From Symbiodinium natans (taxonomy: Eukaryota; Sar; Dinophyceae; Suessiales; Symbiodiniaceae), in assembly GCA_905221605.1 (NCBI GenBank), contig CAJNDS010000451.1, positions 73,005 through 137,004 on the forward strand: a DNA stretch of 64,000 nucleotides, read 5' to 3'. Of this stretch, positions 18,200 through 30,228 are shown in pieces. Numbering within the stretch: the first letter of the stretch is position 1; each line of letters starts with the position of its first letter. The position numbers and the translations under genes are program-made. Under the pieces are notes generated by a model, which ran no database searches, was not told the origin of the DNA, and saw only the letters and a program-made list of their open reading frames with translations.

Positions 18200-18710
18200 T
18201 CAGCTGTCGTGCCCAATTGTTGCTTGGTGTGGATCGGCAAAGATCACTGCTACTGAAAGAGGCATCTTCTCATGAAGATGCCCTAACTCTTTCAAGACAT
18301 CTACATTATCATTCAACGCGTACAGACGTCGGTTCGACAACCTGTAAAACTTCGTACTCTTCTTCACAAACTGAAGTGGACGCGAGTCCTGCAGTGCCCT
18401 GAACCGTCTCGTGCAGAAAACACCCCCGCAGAAAATCACTGCCTTTACCGCAAGCATTGGAATCATACAACCGCACAATCCGCTACAGTCCACCTCCGCC
18501 ACGGACGCACCCATGACCGCAGAAGCCACTGCCCCGCCGATAAGGAGCCGACCAAAAAAAAGCAACGACGGCACCCATTGCAAAAGACCTGCGAAAACGT
18601 CTCGCGTAATCAGTGACCATCATACAACAATCGGTGAACAATCTTAAGACACTATTTTTGCGGGCAACCAATAGCAACTGGTCGACCAAGCCGATGCCTG
18701 AAGACGGCAC
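18200..18710 (-). pseudogene. NRRLY-motif protein fragment, copy 1 (minus strand)
   Basis: Minus-strand frames carry MVTDYARRFRRSFAMGAVVA, then, in another frame, TRRFRALQDSRPLQFVKK and FYRLSNRRLYALNDNVDVLK. The SNRRLYAL core resembles the LDNRRLWAL-type motif of short uncharacterised proteins in dinoflagellates and bacteria, from memory and not checked. The two halves lie in different frames, so an intron or a frameshift is needed. Copy 2 lies directly upstream on the same strand. Confidence 0.4.
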
Positions 18711-19320
18711 GGCTGCGGCGCCTCGGAGCTTGTCTTCCTGACTCGGGAAACTGCTGCGGCCGACGCCAAGTCTCGCCAGCTGTCGTGCACAATTGTTGCT
18801 TGGTGTGCGTCGGCAAAGATCACTGCTACTGAAAGAGGCTTCTTCTCATGAAGATGCCCTAACTCTTTCAAGACATCTACATTATCATTCAACGCGTACA
18901 GACGTCGGTTCGACAATCTGTCGAACTTCGTACTCTTCTTCACAAACTGAAGTGGACGCGAGTCCTGCAGTGCCCTGAACCGTCTCGTGCAGAAAACACT
19001 CCCGCAGAAAATCACCTTGAGACACATGCCTTTACCGCAAGCATTGGAATCATGCAGCCGCACAACCCGCTACAGTCCACCTCCGCCACGGACACTCCCA
19101 TGACCGCAGAAGCCACTGCCCCGCCGAGAAGGAGCCAACAAAAAAAAGCAACGACAGCACCCATTGCAAAAGACCCGCGAAAACTTCTCGGATAATCAGT
19201 GACCATCATACAACAATCGGTGAACAATCTTAAGACACTAACTTTGCGGACAACAAATAGCAACTCGTTGACCAAGCCGATGCCTGAAAACGGCACGGCT
19301 CCAGCGCCTCGAAGCTTGTC
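18201..19320. repeat. Tandem duplication, period about 576-586 bp
   Basis: The block from AGCTGTCGTGC to GGAGCTTGTCTTCCT recurs once with few substitutions and an 11-base indel. It abuts segmental duplication A at 19,326. Confidence 0.85.
18644..19296 (-). pseudogene. NRRLY-motif protein fragment, copy 2 (minus strand)
   Basis: Repeats copy 1 with about 95% identity: MVTDYPRSFRGSFAMGAVVA, an alanine/glycine-rich hydrophobic stretch, then FDRLSNRRLYALNDNVDVLK and HEKKPLSVAVIFADAHQATI. It carries 11 extra bases (CTTGAGACACA near 19,015 on plus) relative to copy 1, shifting frame at the same point where copy 1 also changes frame. All four easily seen amino-acid changes between copies are non-synonymous, arguing against strong purifying selection. 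Confidence 0.4.
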
Positions 19321-19570
19321 TTCCTCACTGTGTGTTTCTGAGATTTAAAGGAGAACAAGAGAAGAGAAGGGAGAGAGAAAGGAGAGAGGAGAGATCAACA
19401 GGAATGCAACTCTAAATGGAAGAGCAATGAAAAGAATGGAAGAGAAATGAGGACCGGCGAAATGCAAAAATCAGGCAAAGAGAAGATGGTGCTCGTTTTC
19501 ATCTTTCCTCTGGTTCTTATTTTTCTCTTCTCTTGTTCATTTCCGTTAGAAAAAACAAAAGGAATAACAA

Positions 19571-19993
19571 TGAACATGTAAGCAAACCCAGCTGATGCTC
19601 ATGATTTTTTCCTTTCTCCCTCTCTCTCTCTCTCCATATATGGGCGATGGAACGGGTGTCCTTGTTGGGCCGTTTCCTGCATCTTCAAGTGAGGAACCTA
19701 AGTGTTTTCTTTTGTTCGTTTGAAGACACAGAAAGCGATTAAAAGGGACGTCCATTTTGGATTGGCAGCCAACCCAGCTGATGCTCATGATTTTTTTCTC
19801 TCTCTCTCTCTCTCTCTCTATATATGGGCGATGGAATGGGTGTCCTTTTTGATCGTTTTCTGCATCTTCAAGCGAGGAAAAGGGACACCCCACAAGAAAG
19901 CACTTAGGGTGTCCCTTTTGCTCGTTTGAAGACACAGAAAGCGATTAAAAGGGACGCCCGTTTTGGATTGGCAGCCAACCCAGCTGATGCTCA

Positions 19994-20043
<50 letters not shown>

Positions 20044-20490
20044 GGGCGATGGAACAGGTGTCCTTTAAGATCGTGTTCTGCATCTTCAAGCGAAGAAAAG
20101 GGCACCACAAGAAAACACTTAGGGTGTCCCTTTTGCTCGTTTGAAGACACAGCAAGCGATTAAAAGGGGCGCCCATTTTGGATTGGCAGCAAACCCAGCT
20201 GATGCTCATGATTTATCTCTCTCCCCATACATGGGCGATGGAACGGGTGTCCTTTTTGGATCGTTTTCTGCATCTTCAAGCGAAGAAAAGTGACACCACA
20301 AGAAAACACTTAGTAAGGGTGCCCCTTTTGCTCGTTTCAAGACACAGAAAGCGATTAAAAGGGACGCCCATTTTGGATCGGCAGCAAACCCAGCTGATGC
20401 TCATGATTTATCTCTGTCTATATATGGGCGATGGAACGGGTGTCCTTCCTGATCGTTTTCTGCATCTTCAAGGGAGAAAGAAGGGCACCG
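19571..20490. repeat. Minisatellite, about 190-bp unit, five copies
   Basis: Each unit holds GCAAACCCAGCTGATGCTCATGATT, a (CT)n run of variable length, TATATGGGCGATGGAA, GGTGTCCTTTTTGATCG and TTCTGCATCTTCAAGCGA. AAAAGGGACACCC and GGGTGTCCCTTTT (e.g. 19,878-19,919) form a 13-bp inverted repeat within the unit. Confidence 0.9.
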
Positions 20491-20524
20491 CCCAAGAAGG
20501 AAACGTAACATCAGATATAGGGAG

Positions 20525-20770
20525 GGAAATTGAAGAGCTCCTCTCTTTACTTAGTCATTCCCTTTCCTCTCTTCTTATCTGTTGTTTTCTTCGCTTCAAA
20601 AAGCAAAATACGGGAAAAGAGATTTCCTGAAGAGGAGGGAGGGCACCTATTGAAGAGCTCCTGTCTTTACTTAGTCATTCCCTTTCCTCTCTTATCCGTT
20701 GTTTTATTCGCTTCAAAAAGCAAAATAAGCGAAAAGAGATTTCCTGAAGAGGAGGGAGGGCACCTATCTG
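20525..20770. repeat. Tandem repeat, about 115-bp unit, two copies
   Basis: TTGAAGAGCTCCTNTCTTTACTTAGTCATTCCC ... GAAGAGGAGGGAGGGCACCTAT occurs twice in a row. The same pair is in copy B (24,158-24,395). Confidence 0.85.
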
Positions 20771-21349
20771 TAAAGAGCAATCGTTTAGAGGGGAACAGGA
20801 GAAGAGGAGCGAGAGAGAAGGACAGAGGAGAGATACAGGGAATCCAATTTCAATAGAACAGCAAAGAAAAGAATAGAAGAGAGATGAATAGAGAAGAGGG
20901 AGAGACAAAACAAGGCGCAGAGAAGATGGCGCTCTTCTTTATCTATCCTCCCTCCCTTATCTCTCCCTTCCCTCTTTCTTTTCCAGATAAGAACAACTAA
21001 AGAGGAATAATTATGAAAAGGAGAAGAGTAAGGAAAGGAGCAGAAGAGATAGGCCGAGAAGAGGGATATGATGAAGTACGGCAAGGTCCACGCGCAACCT
21101 CTGCTTACCCTGCCACTGTTTTATCCTGCAAGTTCCTTTCTTGTTGTTCATCAGTCAAAAAGTAACAGAAAGAGAGAAGGGAAAGGGAAGTGAGAGAGGA
21201 GAGAGAACAAGGATGCCATTTTTCTGGAAGGGTACTGGAAAGAAGAGAAGAGACAGGAAGCAAGGAGACGGAGTGACAAAATAAAGCGCAAAGCTCTATA
21301 TATATCATCTCTCCCTTGTCTCTCCCTATTCCCTTTTGATGGGACGCCC

Positions 21350-21465
21350 CAGAACTAAAATATTTAAATCCAGGTATTTGAATAATTAAATTCTTTAAAT
21401 TATTTAAATGGTTGGGTTTCCAGAGGAACCAATGGATTTGAATAATTAGATTATTTAGATTATTT
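21350..21465. repeat. AT-rich AATTATTTAAAT block
   Basis: Repeated AATAATTAAATT/TTATTTAAAT words related to those at 25,500-26,290. Confidence 0.6.
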
Positions 21466-21790
21466 TGGCGCCTCCTGTGAGCCAAGTCTGTGATGAAGTA
21501 TGTCCCTTCTCCCCGCGGGCCAAATTTGTGATGAAGTATGTCCCCTCTCCCCGTGGGCCAAATTTGTGATGAAGCATGTCCCCTCTCCCCGTAGGCCAGG
21601 TTTGTGATCCAGCCTCCCACCAGCGTGATGAAGTAGGTTCCCTCTCTTTGTGGCTGAAGTATGTCCCCTCGCCCCGTGGGCCATGTTTGTGATCCAGCCC
21701 CCCAGCAGCGTGATGAAGTATATCCCCTCTCCCTGTGGGCCAAGTCTGTGATGAAGTATGTCCCTTCTCCCCATGATGAAGTATATTTGG
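21466..21790. repeat. Minisatellite, about 38-bp unit, eight or nine copies
   Basis: The unit is GATGAAGTATGTCCCCTCTC CCCGTGGGCCAAATTTGT with a longer variant containing ATCCAGCCNCCCANCAGCGT. Its frames give repeated GERGHTSSQ-like peptides; these are satellite shadows. Confidence 0.9.
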
Positions 21791-21929
21791 AAGCTGAGAG
21801 TCGTGTTTTGGTGTGGTAGATTGTGGTAGATAGAAAGGAAAGGGCATGAGAAAGTAGCGAGAGGAGCTCTTCAATTCCCTTCCTGCTTTATTGCAACACA
21901 TGCCCCTCTTGTTCTTCCTTTCTTGTGTT

Positions 21930-22515
21930 TTTTGTCATTTAGAGGGGAACAGGAGAAGAGGAGCGAGAGAGAAGGAGAGGGGAGAGATAACAGGAATCCA
22001 ATTTCAATGGAATAGCAAAGAAAAGAATAGAAGAGAGATGAATAGAGAAGAGGGAGAGACAAAACGAGGCGCTGAGAAGATGGCACTCTTCTTTATCTAT
22101 CCTCCCTCCCTTATCTCTCCCTTCCCTCTTTCTTTTCGAAATAAGAACAACTAAAGAGGAAGAATTTATGAAAAGGAGAAGAGTAAGGAAAAGAGCAGAA
22201 GAGATAGGCCGAGAAGAGGGACATGATGAAGTACGGCAAGGTCCAAGCGCAAGGAGTCACCCTCTGCTTTACCTTCCACTGCTTTATCATACCTGTCTTG
22301 TGCTTTGTCAGTTAAACGGAAACAGAAGGAGAGAAGGGAAAGGGAAGTGAGAGAGGAGAGACAACAAAGAGGCCATTTTAATTTTCTGGAAGGGTACTGA
22401 ACAGAAGAGAGGAGACAAGAAACAAGGAGACGGAGGAACACAACAAGGCGCAAAGAAGATGGCACTCTTCTTTGTCTATCATCTCTCCCTTCCTTGTTCC
22501 CTTTTCCCTCTATTC
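21930..22515. repeat. Third partial copy of duplicated segment
   Basis: Matches 20,780-21,340 and 24,410-24,925 (AGAGGGGAACAGGAGAAGAG ... GGGACATGATGAAGTACGGC) but with more differences, so it is the older copy. Confidence 0.8.
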
Positions 22516-22731
22516 TTAAAAAGGACAAGACCTCTTCGCAGATAGGTGCCCTCTCTCCTCTTCAGGAAGCCCCCTTGCCCTTATTTTGCTTGCTTTCTGA
22601 AACGACAAGGAAAACAACACATAGAAAGAGAGGAAATGGAATGAACCAATAGGCAGTGGAGCTCTTCAATTTCTTTCCCTATCTCTTTTCTTCTTTTTTC
22701 ATTCTTCATTCAACAAGGAAAAGAAGCTTCC

Positions 22732-23393
22732 TTTTGTGTGTTTTTGAGATTTAAAGGAGAACAAGAGAAGAGAAGGGAGAGAGAAAGGAGAGAGGAAAGA
22801 TCAACAGGAATGCAACTCTAAATGGAAGAGCAATGAAAAGAATGGAAGAGAAATGAGGACAGGCGAAATGCAAAAATCAGGCAAAGAGAAGATGGTGCTC
22901 GTTTTCATCTTTCCTCTGGTTCTTATTTTCTCTTCTCTTGTTCATTTCCGTTAGAAAAAACAAAAGGAATAACAATGAACATGTAAGCAAACCCAGCTGA
23001 TGCTCATGATTTTTTCCTTTCTCCCTCTCTCTCTCTCTCCATATATGGGCGATGGAACGGGTGTCCTTGTTGGGCCGTTTCCTGCATCTTCAAGTGAGGA
23101 ACCTAAGTGTTTTCTTTTGTTCGTTTGAAGACACAGAAAGCGATTAAAAGGGACGTCCATTTTGGATTGGCAGCCAACCCAGCTGATGCTCATGATTTTC
23201 TCTCTCTCTCTCTCTATATATGGGCGATGGAATGGGTGTCCTTTTTGATCGTTTTCTGCATCTTCAAGCGAGGAAAAGGGACACCCCACAAGAAAGCACT
23301 TAGGGTGTCCCTTTTGCTCGTTTGAAGACACAGAAAGCGATTAAAAGGGACGTCCATTTTGGATTGGCAGCCAACCCAGCTGATGCTCATGAT

Positions 23394-23428
<35 letters not shown>

Positions 23429-23594
23429 GCGATGGAATGGGTGTCCTTTTTGATCGTTTTCTGCATCTTCAAGCGAGGAAAAGGGACACCCCACAAGAAA
23501 GCACTTAGGGTGTCCCTTTTGCTCGTTTGAAGACACAGAAAGCGATTAAAAGGGACGCCCGTTTTGGATTGGCAGCCAACCCAGCTGATGCTCA

Positions 23595-23653
<59 letters not shown>

Positions 23654-24923
23654 TCTCTCTCCCTCTATATGGGCGATGGAACAGGTGTCCTTTTAGATCG
23701 TTTTCTGCATCTTCAAGCGAAGAAAAGGGACACCACAAGAAAACACTTAGGGTGTCCCTTTTGCTCGTTTGAAGACACAGCAAGCGATTAAAAGGGGCGC
23801 CCATTTTGGATTGGCAGCAAACCCAGCTGATGCTCATGATTTATCTCTCTCCCCATATATGGGCGATGGAACGGGTGTCCTTTTTGGATCGTTTTCTGCA
23901 TCTTCAAGCGAAGAAAAGGGACACCACAAGAAAACACTTAGTAAGGGTGCCCCTTTTGCTCGTTTCAAGACACAGAAAGCGATTAAAAGGGACGCCCATT
24001 TTGGATCGGCAGCAAACCCAGCTGATGCTCATGATTTATCTCTGTCTATATATGGGCGATGGAACGGGTGCCCTTCCTGATCGTTTTCTGCATCTTCAAG
24101 GGAGAAAGAAGGGCACCGCCCAAGAAGGAAAAGTAACATCAGATATAGGGAGGGAAATTGAAGAGCTCCTCTCTTTACTTAGTCATTCCCTTTCCTCTCT
24201 TCTTATCTGTTGTTTTCTTCGCTTCAAAAAGCAAAATAAGGGAAAAGAGATTTCCTGAAGAGGAGGGAGGGCACCTATTGAAGAGCTCCTGTCTTTACTT
24301 AGTCATTCCCTTTCCTCTCTTATCCGTTGTTTTATTCGCTTCAAAAAGCAAAATAAGCGAAAAGAGATTTCCTGAAGAGGAGGGAGGGCACCTATCTGTA
24401 AAGAGCAATCGTTTAGAGGGGAACAGGAGAAGAGGAGCGAGAGAGAAGGACAGAGGAGAGATACAGGGAATCCAATTTCAATAGAACAGCAAAGAAAAGA
24501 ATAGAAGAGAGATGAATAGAGAAGAGGGAGAGACAAAACAAGGCGCAGAGAAGATGGCACTCTTCTTTATCTATCCTCCCTCCCTTATCTCTCCCTTCCC
24601 TCTTTCTTTTCCAGATAAGAACAACTAAAGAGGAATAATTATGAAAAGGAGAAGAGTAAGGAAAGGAGCAGAAGAGATGGGCCGAGAAGAGGGATATGAT
24701 GAAGTACGGCAAGGTCCACGCGCAACGTCTGCTTACCCTGCCACTGTTTTATCCTGCAAGTTTCTTTCTTGTTGTTCATCAGTCAAAAAGTAACAGAAAG
24801 AGAGAAGGGAAAGGGAAGTGAGAGAGGCGAGAGAACAAGGATGCCATTTTTCTGGAAGGGTACTAGAAAGAAGAGAAGAGACAGGAAGCAAGGAGACGGG
24901 GTGACAAAATAAAGCGCAAAGCT
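22732..24923. repeat. Segmental duplication, copy B (about 2.2 kb)
   Basis: Near-identical direct repeat of 19,326-21,297, offset about 3.4 kb. It has one extra 190-bp minisatellite unit (around 23,335-23,525) and longer (CT)n runs (23,600-23,665). High identity implies a recent or gene-converted duplication. No gene called. Confidence 0.9.
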
Positions 24924-25095
24924 CTATCATCATTGTCATCACACTCTTCATCTGCATGAGTCCTTTCATTGTACTGGCATAACTTCACTGCATCAATTGC
25001 ATAAAGCTTTCCCAGCAGCATCATCATCTTCATCATCTTCATCATCTTCATCAGCTCCTTGATCTTGTTCATCCTCATCATCTTCATCATCTAGT
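24924..25095. repeat. (CAT)n/(CATCTT)n trinucleotide region
   Basis: Imperfect CATCATCTT repeats at 25,018-25,091 plus looser ATC words upstream. Methionine/lysine-rich minus-strand frames here are by-products. Confidence 0.85.
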
Positions 25096-25495
25096 CAGTT
25101 GTTCGCATCGTCATCATGTGTTTATGTTTTGCTGCGGTATGCAGACCCCTGTTTCTTGCAAACAAATGGCCGCGTGCCAATATTAATTGCTTGTAACCGG
25201 GCCGCGGCCCACATACGCGACATACCCCGTTACAGGGGGTGTGTATCAATGGTCGCGGTTTTGCGACAGACCTGTTTGTTGTTGTCTGCAGGTTCCAAGT
25301 CTTGCTTATCGGGGGGTAAGTGTTCGTAAGTTTACAGGAGCAAATATAAGTATCCCTGAATTTGAAACCCCCTTAAACTCTTAAAGGCTGAGTACGCGGA
25401 GTGGTTCCAAGATCTTGCTTATCGGGGGGTAAGTGTTCGTAAATTTCACCAAAAACATGACAATCTTTCCGCGGAATATGTGTCAGTAGAGCCGT
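25096..25495. other. Unique DNA with a 38-bp direct repeat
   Basis: TCTTGCTTATCGGGGGGTAA followed by GTGTTCGTAA occurs near 25,300 and again near 25,411. No convincing gene. Confidence 0.5.
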
Positions 25496-25499
25496 GCCA

Positions 25500-26290
25500 T
25501 AATTTAAATAATTCAAATATTTTAAACAATCTAATAATTTTAAAAATTTAAATCCGAAAGGGGGGGGGACCACCCCCCCTCCCCAGAATTACATAATTAA
25601 ATAATTTAAATAAGACGGGGAGGTTTCGGATTTAAATTATTTAAATTGTTTAATCCTTAGGGGGCAGGGCGGGTGGCCCCCCCCCCCTTTTCGGATTTAA
25701 ATTATTGAAATTATTGAAATTATGTAAATAATTTAAATCCGTTCGAAGCCTTAAATAATTGTTTAAATTATTTAAATTATTTAAATCCCGGCCGAATTAG
25801 ATAATTTAAATATTTTAAATCCGAAACCTGCCCGTCATATTCAAATTGAAATTATTTGATTCCCAGGCGATTTAAAGAATTTAGATAGTTTAAATAATGA
25901 AAAATGATTTAAATCCGGCGGGCGGGGGGGGGACCACCCCCCCCCCTCCCCAGAATTAAATAATTCAAAAAGTGTAAATAAGACGGGGAGGTTTCGGATT
26001 TAAGTTATTTGAATTATTTAAGTCTTAGGGGGCAGGGGGGGGGGTGGTCCCCCCCTTTTCGGATTTAAATTATTTAAATTATTTAAACTATTTCAATTAT
26101 TTACATTATGTAAATTGTTGATATTATTTACAAATTATTCACATTATTTAATTCCCGGCCGAAGTTAAATAACATTAAGTAATTTAAATCCGAAACCTGC
26201 CCGTCATATTTAAGTTATTTAATTATTTAAATAAATTTCGATACTTAAATTCTTTAAATTATTTCAATTACTTAAGTCAATCTAATTAAG
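25500..26290. repeat. AT-rich ATTTAAATT repeats with G/C hairpin blocks
   Basis: TTTAAATTATTTAAATT words alternate with GGGGGGGACCACCCCCC (25,560 and 25,925) and AGGGGGCAGGG...GGTGGTCCCCCCC. The first roughly 360 bp recurs as the second, making a two-copy tandem repeat. Confidence 0.8.
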
Positions 26291-26319
26291 TAAAAAACAA
26301 TATAAACCCAAGCAAGCAC

Positions 26320-26650
26320 GAGAGCCCGGGGGGCTGGAGACTACAGTCAGAGAGCTCGGGGGCCTGCAGACTACAGCCAGACAGCCCGGGGGCCTGGTGA
26401 CTACAGCGAGAGAGACCGGGGGCCTGGAGACTACAGTCAGAGAGCTCGGGGGCCTGAGACTGCCCGGGACCCTGGTGACTACAGCGAGCCCAAAGGCCTG
26501 GAGACTCTACAGTCAGAGAGCTCGGGGGCCTGCAGACTACAGCCAGACAGCCCGGACCCTGGTGACAACGAGAGAGCCCGGGGGCCTGGAGACTACAGTC
26601 AGAGAGCTCGGGGGCCTGCAGACTACAGCCACAGCTCGGGGCCTACGGCC
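26320..26650. repeat. Minisatellite, about 29-bp unit, about 11 copies
   Basis: The unit is GAGAGCTCGGGGGCCTGCAG ACTACAGCCA with GGAGACTACAGTCA alternates. It runs into the 0.73-kb duplication. Confidence 0.9.
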
Positions 26651-28040
26651 TGCTTCGCGGGAAATCCCGTGGGAAAAGGAAGCCCTTATTTTTGAAGTCT
26701 TGCGAGATTTCTCGCGGGATGCGTTTTAATTTCGAAGGGGATCCGAGGGAAAACCAAGGGAAGTTCAAAGGGAAGTCCAAGGGAACAGTAAAAGGAAGCT
26801 TTGACTCTCACGGGAAACTGAAGGGAAACCAAAAAAAAATCAAAGGGAAACCACGGGAAAACCAGGAAAACTCAAGGGAGAGCTCGCGGGAATTTCTCCC
26901 GCCAAAATTCGCGGGAGAAAAGTTTCGCGGGAGAAATATTCAAGGGGAATGCTTTTGTTAACGCTCGTCCCCGGACCCCCGGCTTTTTTTACAAGCCTTA
27001 TGAATTAACAGAACAAAATGTTCTTTTTTAAAAGGACTAAGAAGCGCATTTAAATATTTTAAATGAGTATTTGTGTTGCTGTTTTTTTATTTTTCTTGTA
27101 AGGCCTAGGCTTTCAGAATTTCAGGAAAATTGCAAAAAAAACTTAAATGGTTTATTTGCTAAAAATTACAAACAAAAATCCAAAAATATAAGGTACCCAT
27201 GGAACTTCATGGCCTTTCAAAATATTGAAATGCCGCTAGTTTCCTTAAAATCTATCAAAATTTAAACTAATATTCAAGTATTTTCCGGAAAGGGTCAGGC
27301 CCATTTGGGGGCCTGGAGACTCTACAGTCAGAGAGCTCGGGGGCCTGCAGACTACAGCCACAGCTCGGGGCCTACGGCCTGCTTCGCGGGAAATCCCGTG
27401 GGAAAAGGAAGCCCTTATTTTTGAAGTCTTGCGAGATTTCTCGCGGGATGCGTTTTAATTTCGAAGGGGATCCGAGGGAAAACCAAGGGAAGTTCAAAGG
27501 GAAGTCCAAGGGAACAGTAAAAGGAAGATTTGACTCTCACGGGAAACTGAAGGGAAACCAAAAAAAACATCAAAGGGAAACCACGGGAAAACCAGAAAAA
27601 CTCAAGGGAGAGCTCGCGGGAATTTCTCCCGCCAAAATTCGCGGGAGAAAAGTTTCGCGGGAGAAATATTCAAGGGGAATGCTTTTGTTAACGCTCGTCC
27701 CCGGACCCCCGGCTTTTTTTACAAGCCTTATGAATTAACAAAACAAAATGTTCTTTTTTAAAAGGACTAAGAAGCGCATTTAAATATTTTAAATGAGTAT
27801 TTGTGTTGCTGTTTTTTTTATTTTTCTTGTAAGGCCTAGGCTTTCAGAATTTCAGGAAAATTGCAAAAAAAAAACTTAAATGGTTTATTTGCTAAAAATT
27901 ACAAACAAAAATCCAAAAATATAACGTACCCATGGAACTTCATGGCCTTTCCAAATATTGAAATGCCCCTAGTTTCCTTAAAATCTATCAAATTTTAAAC
28001 TAATATTCAAGTATTTTCCAGAAAGGGTCAGGCCCATTTA
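26581..28040. repeat. Tandem duplication of about 0.73 kb
   Basis: Copy 1 starts near 26,581 and copy 2 near 27,307. Both contain GCGGGAAATCCCGTGGGAAA, GGGAA-rich purine DNA, CTCGCGGGAATTTCTCCCGC, then AT-rich DNA. Open frames of 89 and 105 codons within them are Lys/Gly/Glu-rich repeats of GGGAA words and are not called as genes. Confidence 0.9.
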
Positions 28041-30228
28041 AATAAAAAAATAAACTCAGTAAAACTATTGGAAAATAAATTTATTTTCCGGAAAAGTCAG
28101 GCCCATTTAAAATTTTGAAATCCTTAAAATCCTGAAAACCCTTAAAATTTTGAAAGCCAGGACCTTTCAATATTTTAAGGATTTTAAGGAATTTAACGCC
28201 TTTTAAATTTCTTAAAATCCTTAAAATCCTTAAAATTTTGAAAGAAAATTAAATTATTTTCCGGAAAGAGGCAGGCCCATTTAAAATTTTAAAAATCCTT
28301 AAAATCCTTAAAATCCTTAAAATTTTGAAAGGTTGGGGCTTTCAAAATTTTAAGGATTTTAAAGAATTTAAGGCCTTTTTAAATTTCTTAAAATCCTTAA
28401 AATCCTTAAAATCCGTAAAATTTTGAAAGAAAATTAGATTATTTTCCGGAAAGAGGCAGGCCCATTTAAAATTTTAAAAATCCTTAAAATCCTTAAAATC
28501 CTTAAAATTTTGAAAGCCCGGGCCTTTCAAAATTTTAAGGATTTTAAGGAATTTAAGGCCTTTTAAATTTCTTAAAATCCTTAAAATCCTTAAAATCCTC
28601 AAAATTTTGAAAGAAAATTACATTATTTTCCGGAAAGAGGCAGTCCCATTTAAAATTTTAAAAATCCTTAAAATCCTTAAAATTTTGAAAGAAAATTAAA
28701 TCATTTTCCGGAAAGAGGCAGGCCCATTTAAAATTTTAAAAATCCTTAAAATCCTTAAAATCCTTAAAATTTTGAAAGGTTGGGGCTTTCAAAATTTTAA
28801 GGATTTTAAGGAAATTAACGCCTTTTAAATTTCTTAAAATCCTTAAAATCCTTAAAATCCTTAAAATTTTGAAAGAAAATTAAATTATTTTCCGGAAAGA
28901 GGCAGGCCCATTTAAAATTTTAAAAATCCTTAAAATCCTTAAAATCCTTAAAATTTTGAAAGCCCGGGCCTTTCAAAATTTTAAGGATTTTAAGGAATTT
29001 AACGCCTTTTAAATTTCTTAAAATCCTTAAAATCCTTAACATCCTTAAAATTTTGAAAGAAAATTAAAAAATTTTCCGGAAAGAGGCAGGCCCATTTAAA
29101 ATTTTAAAAATCCTTAAAATCCTTAAAATTTTGAAAGCCCGGGCCTTTCAAAATTTTAAGGATTTTAAGGAATTTAAGGCCTTTTAAATTTCTTAAAATC
29201 CTTAAAACCCTTAAAATTTTGAAAGAAAATTAAATCATTTTCCGGAAAGAGGCAGGCCCATTTAAAATTTTAAAAATCCTTAAAATCCTTAAAATCCTTA
29301 AAATTTTGAAAGCCCGGGCCTTTCAAAATTTTAAGGATTTTGAGGAATTTAACGCCTTTTAAATTTCTTAAAATCCTTAAAATCCTTAAAATCCTTAAAA
29401 TTTTGAAAGAAAATTAAATTATTTTCCGGAAAGAGGCAGGCCCATTTAAAATTTTAAAAACCCTTAAAATCCTTAAAATCCTTAAAATTTTGAAAGGTTG
29501 GGGCTTTCAAAATTTTAAGGATTTTAAGGAATTTAAGGCCTTCTAAATTTCTTAAAATCCTTAAAATCCTCAAAATCCTTAAAATTTTGCAAGAAAATTA
29601 TATTATTTTCCGGAAAGAGGCAGGCCCATTTAAAATTTTAAAAATCCTTAAAACCCTTAAAATCCTTAAAATTTTGAAAGGTTGGGGCTTTCAAAATTTT
29701 AAGGATTTTAAGGAATTTAAGGCCTTTTAAATTTCTTAAAATCCTTAAAATCCTTAAAATCCTGAAAAATTTTGAAAGAAAATTAAAATATTTTCCGGAA
29801 AGAGGCAGGCCCATTTAAAATTTTAAAAATCCTTAAAATCCTTAAAATCCTTAAAATTTTGAAAGGTTGGGGCTTTCAAAATTTTAAGGATTTTAAGGAC
29901 TTTAAGGCCTTTTAAATTTCTTAAAATCCTTAAAATCCTTAAAATCCTTAAAATTTTGAAAGAAAATTAAATCATTTTCCGGAAAGAGGCAGGCCCATTT
30001 AAAATTTTAAAAATCCTTAAAATCCTTAAAATCCTTAAAATTTTGAAAGGTTGGGGCTTTCAAAATTTTAAGGATTTTAAGGAATTTAGCGCCTTTTAAC
30101 TTTCTTAAAATCCTTTAAAATCCTTAAAATTTTGAAACAAAATTAAAATATATTCCGGAAAGAGTCAGGCCCATTTAAAATTTTAAAAATCCTTAAAATC
30201 CTTAAAATCCTTAAAATTTTGAAAGCCC
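28040..30228 (+). repeat. AT-rich satellite, left arm, about 12 monomers of 185 bp
   Basis: Each monomer has TTTTCCGGAAAGAGGCAGGC CC, ATTTAAAATTTTAAAAATCC, several 9-bp CCTTAAAAT units, a palindromic core AAAGCCCGGGCCTTTC or AAAGGTTGGGGCTTTC, and AAATTTCTTAAAATCC. All monomers here run in one orientation. Confidence 0.95.

Larger units (their letters stand above)
19326..21297. repeat. Segmental duplication, copy A (about 2.0 kb)
   Basis: Starts GTGTGTTTCTGAGATTTAAA and ends AAATAAAGCGCAAAGCTCTA. It is nearly identical to 22,732-24,923 over its whole length apart from one missing internal tandem unit. The content is CT-rich minisatellite followed by purine-rich DNA. Peptides in all frames are low-complexity, so no gene is called. 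Confidence 0.9.

Noticed and set aside
18139-18402. Plus-strand frame of 87 codons in the NRRLY duplication
   Set aside because: It is repeated in copy 2 only because the DNA is duplicated. The minus strand has the more protein-like motif.
21455-21901. Frames with repeated GERGHTSSQ peptides
   Set aside because: Shadows of the 38-bp minisatellite.
26692-27738. Two similar frames rich in GKFKGKSKG
   Set aside because: They follow GGGAA purine repeats inside a tandem duplication. Conservation between the two copies reflects the DNA duplication.
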